Source: Actinomadura atramentaria DSM 43919
Lineage (GTDB): Bacteria > Actinomycetota > Actinomycetes > Streptosporangiales > Streptosporangiaceae
Assembly (NCBI RefSeq): GCF_000381885.1
Contig: NZ_KB907225.1
Span: 81,837-145,836 of the forward strand
Direction of reading: 5' to 3'
DNA: 64,000 nucleotides
Shown here in pieces: positions 8,419-16,136 of the stretch. The position numbers and the translations under genes were made by a program. The notes beneath the pieces were generated by a model. The model saw only the letters and a program-made list of their open reading frames with translations, searched no databases and was not told the DNA's origin. Numbering within the stretch: position 1 is the first letter of the stretch; each line of letters begins with the position of its first letter.

Positions 8419-9141
8419 TCAGCGGGTCCAGCGGGCGGCGAAGATCTGGTCGCCGGTGGGCCGCGCGGGAGCGCCGCTCATGGGCTCGACGGTGAGGCCG
8501 ACGCCGGTCGCCCGGCCGATGCCGTGGATCATCGCGGGCGCGTCCGTCGTGCGCATCCGCCCGGCGGGGCGCGGCGCGCCGTCCCCGGTGAGCCAGAGCG
8601 CGTAGGTGCGTCCGGCGGGGGCGGCGGCGAGCCCGCTCAGCATCACGACCGCGCTGTCGCGCTGCCGGGAGACGACGACCATGCCGTGGCCGCCGGTGCT
8701 GACCGATCCGGCGAGCGTCCGCGCGTCCGGCGCGGACATCATCTCGCCCATCATGTGCGCCATGTCCTGCTTGGCGGCCTCGGCGTGGTCGGCGCGTCGT
8801 TCCGCGCGGTACCAGCCCGTCCCGAGCCCGGCGGCGAGCGCCAGACACGCGGCGGCGGCCAGCGCGGGCACCGCCCGGCGCAGCCGCCGGACGCGCGCGG
8901 CGGGCAGCGGCGGCGGGAGCTGCCGGGTCCGCGCGGCCTCGGCCAGGACGCGGGCGCGCAGGCCGGGCGGCGCGGGCCGGGCCGCCGCCGCGCCGAGCCG
9001 CGCGGCGGTCGCCCGCAGCTCGGCCACCTCGCCGGAGCACACCGCGCAGCCCGCGAGGTGGCGTTCGAAGTCGCGGCGCTCGGCCGGGCCGAGCGCGTCC
9101 AGCACGTACGGTCCGGCGAGGCCGTGGACGGCGTCGGTCAT
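8419..9141 (-). CDS. rskA: Anti-sigma-K factor RskA
   Basis: 240 aa. The N-terminal zinc-type anti-sigma domain has HLAGCAVCSGEVAEL (H-x3-C-x2-C), followed by a linker and one membrane helix (VPALAAAACLALAAGLGTGWY, near 100-120). The extracytoplasmic RskA domain has MVVVSRQRDSAVVMLSGLAAAPAGRTYALWL. RskA binds SigK and is processed by regulated proteolysis. Its ATG overlaps the sigK stop (ATGA), giving coupled synthesis. A Met-rich stretch (DMAHMMGEMM) in the outer domain is notable and could bind metal; that is speculation. Confidence 0.92.
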   Translation of the reverse strand: MTDAVHGLAGPYVLDALGPAERRDFERHLAGCAVCSGEVAELRATAARLGAAAARPAPPGLRARVLAEAARTRQLPPPLPAARVRRLRRAVPALAAAACLALAAGLGTGWYRAERRADHAEAAKQDMAHMMGEMMSAPDARTLAGSVSTGGHGMVVVSRQRDSAVVMLSGLAAAPAGRTYALWLTGDGAPRPAGRMRTTDAPAMIHGIGRATGVGLTVEPMSGAPARPTGDQIFAARWTR

Positions 9142-9728
9142 CGCCACGCTCCCAGGCAGTCGCGCATCCGGACGAGGCCGTCGCGCATTCTCGTCTTGAC
9201 GGTGCCGAGCGGCGCGCCGAGCAGTTCGGCGACCTCCCGGTAGGTGTGCCCGCCGTAGTAGGCGAGGGTGACGGACTCGCGCTGGAGCTCGGTGAGGCCG
9301 CCCAGGCAGCGGCGGACCCGCTCGCGTTCCAGGCGTCCCTCGACCTCCTCGCCGACCTCGTCGAACGCGGGCGCGGCCGGGCGGTGCGCGCGGGTCTCCC
9401 GGTCGGCGGCGGCCTGCGCGGACCGGACGCGGTCCACGGCGCGGCGGTGCGCGAGCGTCATGATCCAGGTCAGCGCGCCGCCGCGCCCGGCGTCGTGCCG
9501 GGCGGCGGTGCGCCACACCTCGACCATGACCTCCTGCGCGACCTCCTCGGCCTGCGCGGGGTCGCGGACGACGCGCAGGACGAGCCCGTACACCGGCGCG
9601 GACACGGCGTCGTACAGCAGCGCGAACGCCGCGTCGTCGCCGCGCGCGACGCGGGCGAGCAGCGCGTCCGGGTCGGCCGGGGCGGTCCCCGCGCCGCCGG
9701 GGCGGCGCGGGGACGGTGCGTTCTCCAC
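9138..9728 (-). CDS. sigK: ECF RNA polymerase sigma factor SigK
   Basis: 196 aa from the GTG at 9728, preceded by GGAGAGA at 7 bases; a GTG at 9758 has no such site. Region 2 (DAAFALLYDAVSAPVYGLVLRVVRDPAQAEEVAQEVMVEVW) and region 4 (CLGGLTELQRESVTLAYYGGHTYREVAELLGAPLGTVKTRMRDGLVRM) are complete. It is downstream of the fasciclin lipoprotein gene and coupled to rskA. In mycobacteria SigK drives the fasciclin antigens MPT70/MPT83; the same partnership is visible in this operon. Confidence 0.93.
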   Translation of the reverse strand: MENAPSPRRPGGAGTAPADPDALLARVARGDDAAFALLYDAVSAPVYGLVLRVVRDPAQAEEVAQEVMVEVWRTAARHDAGRGGALTWIMTLAHRRAVDRVRSAQAAADRETRAHRPAAPAFDEVGEEVEGRLERERVRRCLGGLTELQRESVTLAYYGGHTYREVAELLGAPLGTVKTRMRDGLVRMRDCLGAWR

Positions 9729-9754
9729 GTTCTCTCTCCGTCGGGGGACGGGCG

Positions 9755-10381
9755 TCACTTCGGCATGAGGACCGAGTCGATGATGTAGACCGTCGCGTTC
9801 TTCGTCGCGACGTTCCCGCAGACGACGTTCGCCGCGCCGTCGACCTTGTAGGACGTCCCCATCCCCGTCGTCGTGACGGTACCGCCCTGGAGCGAGGTGA
9901 GCGTCCCGTGCTCCAGCGCCTTCGGGTCCTGGCGGCCCTTGACGACGTGGTAGGTGAGCAGCGCGGTCAGCTTCTTCTTGTCCGCCAGGGTCTCCTCCAG
10001 CTTCATCTTCGGGATCTTGGCGAACGCGTCGTTGGTGGGCGCGAAGACCGTGATGCCGTCCGCGGAGTTGAGGGTGTCGACGAGCCCGGCCTTCTTGACG
10101 GCGGACACGAGCGTGGACAGCGCCGGGTTGTGGGACGCGGCCGTGGCGACCGGGTCGGCGGCCATCCCGTCGAAGCTGCCCATGCCGCTGGCGGGCACGG
10201 CGGCGCAGGCGGGGCCGAACGGGTGCGTCATGCCGCCGTCCTTCATGGGCTCGCCGCTCATCGGGTGGTCGGACATCGGGCCGGACGCCGCCTTTTTGCC
10301 GCCGTCGTCGTCGCCGCAGGCCGTGAGGCCGGCCGCCAGGCCGAGCGCGAGGACGGCGGAGGCCAGGACGCGAACCTTCAT
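9755..10381 (-). CDS. Fasciclin-domain lipoprotein (MPT83/MPT70-like)
   Basis: 208 aa with a lipoprotein signal (LAAGLTAC, Cys22), a Met/His-rich linker (PMSDHPMSGEPMKDGGMTH) and one fasciclin domain with both conserved boxes (ITVFAPTNDAFAKIP and TLLTYHVVKG-like). It is exported and lipid-anchored on the outer face of the membrane. It lies between the molybdopterin oxidoreductase and sigK on one strand with gaps of about 25 bp. The Met/His-rich stretch could bind copper or another metal; this is inference. Confidence 0.9.
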   Translation of the reverse strand: MKVRVLASAVLALGLAAGLTACGDDDGGKKAASGPMSDHPMSGEPMKDGGMTHPFGPACAAVPASGMGSFDGMAADPVATAASHNPALSTLVSAVKKAGLVDTLNSADGITVFAPTNDAFAKIPKMKLEETLADKKKLTALLTYHVVKGRQDPKALEHGTLTSLQGGTVTTTGMGTSYKVDGAANVVCGNVATKNATVYIIDSVLMPK

Positions 10382-10406
10382 GGGTGTTCTCCTTGATTGG
10401 TGGGTT

Positions 10407-11927
10407 TCAGCGGACGGTGACGACGGTCGAGTGCCAGCCCGTCGCCCCGGCGGGGAACGGGTCGGCGCGGCGGCCGGTCTGGACGGCCCCCGTGCCGTCC
10501 ACGGCGCGGGCCTCGATCCGGCGGCGGCCCGGCGCGAGGTCGCACTCCAGGACCCACTGCCGCCAGGTGTCGGTGTTGGGGACGGGCGCGAGGTGCGCGG
10601 TCCGCCACGGCCCGCCGTCCACGCGAACCTGCACGGCTTCCACGCCCCGGTGCTGCGCCCAGGCGACGCCCGCGACGGCGACGCGCCCCGCCGCGACGCG
10701 CGCGAACGGGCGCGGCAGGTCGATGCGCGCCATCGTGCGGACCTCGCCGTGGTCGGCCCAGCCGCGCGCCGTCCAGTAGGCGCGGTCGTCGGCGAAGCGG
10801 GACACCTTGAGGTCCACGACCCACTTGGTCGCCGAGACGTAGCCGTACAGGCCGGGCACGACGAGCCGCGCCGGGAAGCCGTGCGGGACGGGCAGCGGCG
10901 CGCCGTTCATCGCGACGGCCAGCAGCGCGTCCCGCCCGTCGAGCACGGCGGCGAGCGGAGTGCTGACGGTGAAGCCGTCCGCGGACCGGCTGAACACCTG
11001 GTCCGCGCCCGCCCGCACGCCCGCCTCGCGCAGCACGCCGGCCAGGGACGCGCCGAGCCAGCGCGCGTTCCCGGCGTACTCGCCGCCGACCTCGTTGGAG
11101 ACGCACGTCAGCGTGACGTCGGCCTCGACCAGCGGGCGGCGCAGCAGCTCCGCGAACGTGATCTCCAGCGGCCGGTCCACGAGCCCGTGGACGCGCAGCG
11201 TCCAGTCCTCCGGATCGACCTGCGGAACGACGAGCGCGGTGTCGACGCGGTAGAAGTCCCGGTTCGGCGTCGTGAACGGCGTCAGCCCGGGCACGCGGAG
11301 GTCCGCGCCGCGCGGCAGCGGCGCGGCGGGCCGGGCGGGCGGCGGCAGCCGGGTCGCGGCGCGCGCCCGCCCGACGTCCCGGCGGCCCGCCAGCGCCCGC
11401 CCGAGCAGGGTGCTCCCGGCCGCGAGCGCGGCGGCCCCGCCCCCGAGCAGCAGGAACGCCCGCCGGTCGCCGCGCCCTCCCCTCGCCGCGGCCGGGAGCA
11501 GCGCGCGCAGGGCCGCGACGGCCGCCGCGGCCCCGAGCAGGACGGGGACGGCGTCCACCGGCCCGGCGTCCGGGCGGGTGAGCGCCGCCGCGACCCCGGC
11601 CGCCGTCAGCGCGGCCAGCGCCGCCCCGGCCGCGCGCGGCCGGGTGCGGGCCAGCAGGCCGAGCAGCGCGGCGGCGACCGCCGCGACGGCCAGCATCGAG
11701 CCGAGCAGGACCTGCTTGTCGTGCGTCCCGAACGACCGGATCGCCCAGTGCTTGAGCCATTCGGGCGTCCGGTCGACGCCCGCGCCGCCGAGCGCGATGA
11801 GCGGCGCGGCCTGCGGCCGGACGAACGCCGCCGCCAGTTCGGCCGCGCCGAGCCCGACCGCCCCGGCGAGCAGGCCCGCCGCGAGCCCGGCGGTCCGCGA
11901 CGGCCCGCGCTGATCGTCGTCTGTCAC
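10407..11927 (-). CDS. Membrane-anchored molybdopterin oxidoreductase, sulfite oxidase family
   Basis: 506 aa. The N-terminal ~180 residues form about five membrane helices, ending with a twin-arginine-like RRAFLLLGGGAA. The outer catalytic domain has the sulfite-oxidase fold with the Mo-ligand Cys275 (TCVSNEVGGEYAGNARW). It then has a Mo-Co dimerisation-like C-terminal domain (GVAWAQHRGVEAVQVRVDGGPW). It probably reduces or oxidises an S- or N-oxide outside the membrane; the substrate is unknown. It is the first gene of the sigK operon, and its GTG start lies 6 bases after a SigK-type -10 box. Confidence 0.9.
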   Translation of the reverse strand: MTDDDQRGPSRTAGLAAGLLAGAVGLGAAELAAAFVRPQAAPLIALGGAGVDRTPEWLKHWAIRSFGTHDKQVLLGSMLAVAAVAAALLGLLARTRPRAAGAALAALTAAGVAAALTRPDAGPVDAVPVLLGAAAAVAALRALLPAAARGGRGDRRAFLLLGGGAAALAAGSTLLGRALAGRRDVGRARAATRLPPPARPAAPLPRGADLRVPGLTPFTTPNRDFYRVDTALVVPQVDPEDWTLRVHGLVDRPLEITFAELLRRPLVEADVTLTCVSNEVGGEYAGNARWLGASLAGVLREAGVRAGADQVFSRSADGFTVSTPLAAVLDGRDALLAVAMNGAPLPVPHGFPARLVVPGLYGYVSATKWVVDLKVSRFADDRAYWTARGWADHGEVRTMARIDLPRPFARVAAGRVAVAGVAWAQHRGVEAVQVRVDGGPWRTAHLAPVPNTDTWRQWVLECDLAPGRRRIEARAVDGTGAVQTGRRADPFPAGATGWHSTVVTVR

Positions 11928-11933
11928 GCGGGG

Positions 11934-11961
11934 TATTCGGAGCCGGGCCGCCCCCGGATTG
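11934..11961 (-). promoter_or_regulatory. SigK-type promoter of the sigK operon
   Basis: Read on the minus strand there is CAATCC (11961-11956), a 15-base spacer, then CCGAATA (11940-11934). The mycobacterial SigK consensus is CCATCC-N16-17-CCGAATR, so the -10 matches exactly and the -35 nearly. The -10 ends 6 bases before the GTG at 11927, so the transcript is probably leaderless. It points to autoregulation by SigK. Confidence 0.65.
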
Positions 11962-11993
11962 GTCCCTGGTCGAGAATTTCTCCGGGGCCCGGG

Positions 11994-12962
11994 TCAGAGC
12001 CGCTTGACGTACTCGTCCTCCCAGGCGATCAGCCGGAAGCCGAGCGCCTCGTTCACCGCGATCATCGGGGCGTTGCTCGCCGCGTTCCAGGTGGTGATCC
12101 GGCGGCGGCCCGCGAGCAGCGGCGCGGCGGCGCGCAGGTTCGCGGCCTTCATCGCCAGGCCGAGGCCGTGGCCGCGGTGCTCGGGCAGGACGAGCGTGTC
12201 CCACTGGTGCGCCTCGTCCGAGCCGCGCGGCAGGGACAGCTCGGTGTGCCCGGCGAGCGTCCCGTCCGGCGCGACGGCGACGGTCACCCACGCGTCGCGG
12301 CCCTGGCGCTCGCGCAGCCGCTCCTGGTGGCGGACGCGCTCGGCGTCCCAGTGCTCGTTCTCGATCCCGGCGTCCCCGCTCGGGGCCTCCTCGGTGAGGA
12401 TGTGCCGGAGCCGCGCCCACTCCGCGACGTACGCGTCGGGGATGACGCCGGGCCAGCTCGCCAGCCGGTACGCCGGGTCGACCGGGGCGTCCGGCGGGTC
12501 GGCGGGCAGCGGCAGCTCGCGGACGGCGTCGCGCAGGTCGAACTCGTAGCCGCGCGCCGCCGCGAACGCGGGCGCGGCCGGTCGCTCCGCGCCCACCGGG
12601 GACGCGGCCCCGATGAGCGCCTTCGTCCGCCCGGCGGCGCGGGCGGCGTCCTCCAGCGCGGCGAGGACGGCGGTGGCGTGGCCCTCGCGGCGGCGGTCCG
12701 GGAGCGTCCAGACCTGCAGATACGCGAACGTGAGGTTGTCGCGCCGCGGGAGCGTCGCCGACCCGCCGCCGACGACGCGCCCGGCGTCGTCGCGGGCGAG
12801 CAGCGCGGCGCAGCGCTCGTACGGGTCGGGTTCGAGGAGGACGCGCTTCTCGCGCGCCGTCCACGGGATGAGGCAGTCGAGGTCGTGGGACGCCTCGTAG
12901 GCGTCGTGGAACTCGGCGTACCGCCGGTCGTCGGCGGGGTCCACCTGCTCGATCCGGGTCAT
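11994..12962 (-). CDS. GNAT acetyltransferase with two GNAT repeats
   Basis: 322 aa made of two tandem GNAT folds. The first half has LQVWTLPDRRREGHATAVLAAL (acetyl-CoA loop R-R-E-G-H-A). The second has DTLVLPEHRGHGLGLAMKAANL (R-G-H-G-L-G), and then TWNAASNAPMIAVNEALGF. This length and doubling match the mycothiol-synthase-like or other dual-GNAT families of actinobacteria. The N-terminal repeat appears less canonical. The substrate is not known. It is a single gene between terminator 12979-13008 and the sigK operon promoter. Confidence 0.85.
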   Translation of the reverse strand: MTRIEQVDPADDRRYAEFHDAYEASHDLDCLIPWTAREKRVLLEPDPYERCAALLARDDAGRVVGGGSATLPRRDNLTFAYLQVWTLPDRRREGHATAVLAALEDAARAAGRTKALIGAASPVGAERPAAPAFAAARGYEFDLRDAVRELPLPADPPDAPVDPAYRLASWPGVIPDAYVAEWARLRHILTEEAPSGDAGIENEHWDAERVRHQERLRERQGRDAWVTVAVAPDGTLAGHTELSLPRGSDEAHQWDTLVLPEHRGHGLGLAMKAANLRAAAPLLAGRRRITTWNAASNAPMIAVNEALGFRLIAWEDEYVKRL

Positions 12963-12978
12963 GGGCGCCCAGACTAGG

Positions 12979-13008
12979 AAACCCGGTGCGGGCCCCGCAC
13001 CGGGTTTT
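12979..13008. terminator. Hairpin terminator next to pepA
   Basis: Inverted repeat with arms AAACCCGGTGCGG (12979-12991) and its complement (12995-13007), GCC loop, T-run on both sides. It lies 10 bp after the pepA stop, so it should end pepA transcription. Confidence 0.8.
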
Positions 13009-13017
13009 CCGCCGAGG

Positions 13018-14475
13018 TCAGCCGAGTCCGCCCAGGTAGGACAGCAGGAGCCGGGTCGCGTAGCCGGTCGCGCCCTTGGTGTTCTCGCCGTCGTCGCCGG
13101 ACGCGCGGGCCGGTCCGGCGACGTCCAGGTGCGCCCACGCGCGGTCGCCGGTGAACTCGCGCAGGAACAGCGCCGCCGTGATCGCGCCCGCGCCGTAGCC
13201 GGGCCGCCCGGTGTTGACGATGTCGGCGACGTCGGACTCGATCGCGGGCCGGTACTCCTCGGTGAGCGGCAGCCGCCACAGCGGCTCGCCCGCCGCCTCG
13301 CCCGCGGCCGTGAGCGCGGCGGCCAGCGCGTCGTCGGACGCGAACAGCGCGCCGTGCCGCAGGCCGAGCGCGACCTTCGCCGCGCCGGTGAGCGTCGCGA
13401 CGTCGATCAGGACGTCCGGGTCCAGCTCGGCGTCGGCGTAGGCGAGCGCGTCGGCCAGGACGAGACGGCCCTCGGCGTCGGTGTTCAGCACCTCCGACGT
13501 CGTCCCGCCGAAGTGCGTGATCACGTCGCCGGGGCGCATCGCGGACCCGGACGGCATGTTCTCCGCGACCGCCAGCAGTCCCGTCACCCGCACGCGGACG
13601 CCCAGGTCGCGCAGTGCGCCCAGCACGCCGAGCACGACGGCGCTGCCCGCCATGTCCGTCTTCATCGTGGTCATCGCCGGGCCGGGCTTGAGCGACAGCC
13701 CCCCGCTGTCGAACGTGATGCCCTTGCCGACGAGCACGACGTGCGGCGCGCCGTCCGCGCCGTCCGGCCGGTACGCCAGCTCGACCAGGCGCGGCGGGCG
13801 CGGCGAGCCCCCGCCGACCGCGACGAGCCCGCCGAAACCGCCCTCGGCCAGCTCCTTCTCGTCGCGGACGCGGACCGTCAGCCCGGCCCGCTCGCCGGTC
13901 TCGACCGCGCGGTCCGCCAGCCAGGACGGCCCCTTCTCGCCCGACGGCGTGTTCGCGAGGTCGCGGGCGGCGGCGGTCGCCCGCGCGCGGACCGTCCCGA
14001 GCGCGACGGCGTCGGCGGCGGCCTCGGGGCCCGCCTCGGTCAGCACGAAGACGGTCTCGACGGCGCGCCGCGACGGCGCCCGGCCGATCCAGAACTCGTA
14101 GGACGCCAGCAGCGCGCCCTCCACGAACGCCGCGAGGTCCCCCGAGGGGACGCCCACCGCGAGCGAGCCCCGCCCCTTCGCGCGGCGCGCCACCGCCGCC
14201 CCCGCGCGGCGCAGGTCGGCGGGCGTCGCCGCGCCGACCCCGTACAGCAGCAGCTCGCGCACCCGGTCGCCGGTCTTGACGGGGGTCGCGTTGACCTCCC
14301 CGGCCTCGCCCTTGGCCCGGTGCAGCTCCAGCAGCTCGCCGAGCGGGACGGGCAGGAACGCGGCGATCTCCGCGTCCGGCGCGGCGGCCCCGGCCGGGAC
14401 CGGGACGGCCAGCACGTCGGCGTCGGCCGCCGACAGCGCCCCGCCGAGCGCCTGGACCCGCGTCTGGATGGGCAT
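13018..14475 (-). CDS. pepA: Leucyl aminopeptidase (M17, PepA)
   Basis: 485 aa, normal for M17. The catalytic domain has the metal and catalytic residues in place: VGKGITFDSGGLSLKP (Lys251, Asp256, Lys263), MKTDMAGSA (Asp274) and the family signature NTDAEGRL (331-338). The final active-site region is TGAAKVALG. It releases N-terminal residues from peptides in the cytoplasm, probably as a hexamer with two divalent metals per subunit. It stands alone between two hairpins, 112 bp downstream of the DUF3117 gene. Confidence 0.95.
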   Translation of the reverse strand: MPIQTRVQALGGALSAADADVLAVPVPAGAAAPDAEIAAFLPVPLGELLELHRAKGEAGEVNATPVKTGDRVRELLLYGVGAATPADLRRAGAAVARRAKGRGSLAVGVPSGDLAAFVEGALLASYEFWIGRAPSRRAVETVFVLTEAGPEAAADAVALGTVRARATAAARDLANTPSGEKGPSWLADRAVETGERAGLTVRVRDEKELAEGGFGGLVAVGGGSPRPPRLVELAYRPDGADGAPHVVLVGKGITFDSGGLSLKPGPAMTTMKTDMAGSAVVLGVLGALRDLGVRVRVTGLLAVAENMPSGSAMRPGDVITHFGGTTSEVLNTDAEGRLVLADALAYADAELDPDVLIDVATLTGAAKVALGLRHGALFASDDALAAALTAAGEAAGEPLWRLPLTEEYRPAIESDVADIVNTGRPGYGAGAITAALFLREFTGDRAWAHLDVAGPARASGDDGENTKGATGYATRLLLSYLGGLG

Positions 14476-14531
14476 GAACGTGTCCCCCTGATCAGTTGCG
14501 GAAGGCCGCGCCGGACGCCCGGCACGACGAA

Positions 14532-14560
14532 GGCCCCGGCCGGAACGGGCCGCCGGGGCC
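14532..14560. terminator. Hairpin terminator after the DUF3117 gene
   Basis: A 9-bp perfect stem (GGCCCCGGC at 14532-14540 with its complement at 14552-14560) and an 11-base loop, between the DUF3117 stop and the pepA start. Confidence 0.65.
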
Positions 14561-14586
14561 GTCAGCGAGGGTCGTGGGCGGAGCCG

Positions 14587-14754
14587 TCAGCCCACGACCT
14601 GCGCGAGGGCGTCGCCCAGTTCCTTGGCCTCGTCGGCGGACAGCTCGACCACCAGGCGTCCGCCGCCCTCCAGCGGGACCCGCATGACGATTCCGCGGCC
14701 CTCCTTGGTCACTTCGAGCGGACCGTCTCCCGTCCGCGGCTTCATCGCCGCCAT
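14587..14754 (-). CDS. DUF3117 small conserved actinobacterial protein
   Basis: A 55-aa protein that starts MAAMKPRTGDGPLEVTKEGR and ends DEAKELGDALAQVVG. The ATG at 14754 has GGAAGGGG at good spacing. The family (Rv1211 in M. tuberculosis) is near-universal in actinobacteria, with no known function. Most of the sequence is invariant in the family, which suggests a structural or binding role. In mycobacteria it also sits next to tag, as here within a few kb. Confidence 0.92.
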   Translation of the reverse strand: MAAMKPRTGDGPLEVTKEGRGIVMRVPLEGGGRLVVELSADEAKELGDALAQVVG

Positions 14755-14928
14755 GCGTGCATCCCCTTCCGTCCTTAGGGCCGTTGGGGCCTCGGGGCAC
14801 CGTAGGCCGCGTGGCCGCCTGTCGCATCCGCGTCTTCAGTAAGCCCATTATCTCGTCTTCCGGGCGCGAAGTGGTAACGATCAGCCGCCAGATAGGAAGA
14901 CTGCACACATCAGTGATGGTTTCCACCC

Positions 14929-14949
14929 TGATCACCTGCACTGTGATCA
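14929..14949. promoter_or_regulatory. Pair of TGATCA palindromes upstream of DUF3117
   Basis: Two copies of TGATCA (14929-14934 and 14944-14949) occur 15 bp apart in the relatively AT-rich 266-bp gap between the DUF3117 gene and the DUF523 gene. The spacing would put both on nearly the same face of the helix. It may be a protein-binding site; no regulator is identified. Confidence 0.3.
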
Positions 14950-15020
14950 TCTACACGAGCAACGCGAAACCCCAATGATTACGGGGGAATGGGTCACGCG
15001 GGGACGGGCGGCGGCCCGGT

Positions 15021-15998
15021 TCACGCGAGTTCGCGCGGATACGGCTCGAAGTAGGTCTGGGCGTCGAGGTAGGCGATGTCCTCCCCGCGCGCGTGGTGGC
15101 GCAGCAGCGTCAGCGGGACCTGCAGCGGCACGTCGCCGCGCCCGTAGGCGGCGATCACCTCCGCGACGTCGCGGCGGCGGGCGTCGTCCAGGCGGCGGCT
15201 CATCGGCGCGAACACGTGCTGGAGGGCGTTGACGTGGCGGCCCCGCGTCGGCCGCGCCGCGAACGCCCCGGCGAACGCGGCCCGGTAGTCGCGCTCCAGC
15301 CCGGCGGGCGGCCGGGAGCCCGCGCCCGCGACGATCCGGCCGGTGCGGCGGTAGCCCTCGGGGTCGTGCGCGAGCATCTGGAGCTTGTGCGCGGAGTGGA
15401 AGTCGACCAGGTCGCGCGGGCTCCAGCCGTCCGCGAACAGGGCGCGCAGCCGGGCGTGCGCGAAGATCCGGGCCAGGAAGTGGTCGCGCAGGACGGGGTC
15501 GTTGAGGCGGCCGTCCTCCTCGATCGGCAGCAGCGGGCGCAGCTCGGCCAGCCGCGCCGCGAACACGCCCGCGCCGCGCCGGTCGGCGGGCATCCCGCCG
15601 CGGTGGTGCCGCTGGACACCGCGCGGGCCGCAGCTCGGGGACCGCGACTTCAGCACCCAGCCGTCGAGGTCGGGCAGGTCGGCGCTGCGCCGCTCGGCCA
15701 GCGCCGCCGCCGGGCCGGTGTGGTCGGCGGTGCCGTCGCGGGCGACGAGGCGGTCGCCGCCGTCGCCGGAGACGATCCGCAGCGGCGTCCGGGGCGCGCC
15801 GAGGCCCAGTTCCATCTCGGGGCAGACCGGGACCCAGTCCACGAACGCGTCGAGCCGGTCCGCGAGGAAGCGGTGCCTGCTGTGCCCCGCGTTGTACCGG
15901 ACGGGCTCCCCGACCAGGCAGCTCGACACCGCCAGCCGGGGCCGGGCCCGGCGGACCGCCGGGATCGCGGCCGGACGGTCGTCGGTCCTCGCGCGCAT
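15021..15998 (-). CDS. DUF523 and DUF1722 (YbgA-like) protein
   Basis: 325 aa. The N-terminal DUF523 domain has LAVSSCLVGEPVRYNAGH, WVPVCPEMELGLGAPRTPLRIV and LKSRSPSCGP, with conserved Cys that may bind a metal or Fe-S. The C-terminal DUF1722 domain has FHSAHKLQMLAHDPEGY and ends AYLDAQTYFEPYPREL. In enterobacteria ybgA lies beside the photolyase gene phr. Here it diverges from a photolyase with 138 bp between them. A link to light-damage response is therefore likely, but its activity is unknown. Confidence 0.9.
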   Translation of the reverse strand: MRARTDDRPAAIPAVRRARPRLAVSSCLVGEPVRYNAGHSRHRFLADRLDAFVDWVPVCPEMELGLGAPRTPLRIVSGDGGDRLVARDGTADHTGPAAALAERRSADLPDLDGWVLKSRSPSCGPRGVQRHHRGGMPADRRGAGVFAARLAELRPLLPIEEDGRLNDPVLRDHFLARIFAHARLRALFADGWSPRDLVDFHSAHKLQMLAHDPEGYRRTGRIVAGAGSRPPAGLERDYRAAFAGAFAARPTRGRHVNALQHVFAPMSRRLDDARRRDVAEVIAAYGRGDVPLQVPLTLLRHHARGEDIAYLDAQTYFEPYPRELA

Positions 15999-16136
15999 GG
16001 GTCTCCCGTCGGGTCGGCGGCCGGTGGTCCGTTCCTAACCGCGCCGGGCCGCGCGCCGCCACCGGCGACGGCAAAGAGCGGGGAAAACCGGCGAGATACC
16101 GGACTGGGCGCCGGTCGCGCGGGCGACGATCAGAGC

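Noticed and set aside
9729..9758. SigK start at the GTG at 9758
   Set aside because: It would overlap the fasciclin gene stop and lacks a ribosome site; GTG 9728 has GGAGAGA at 7 bases.
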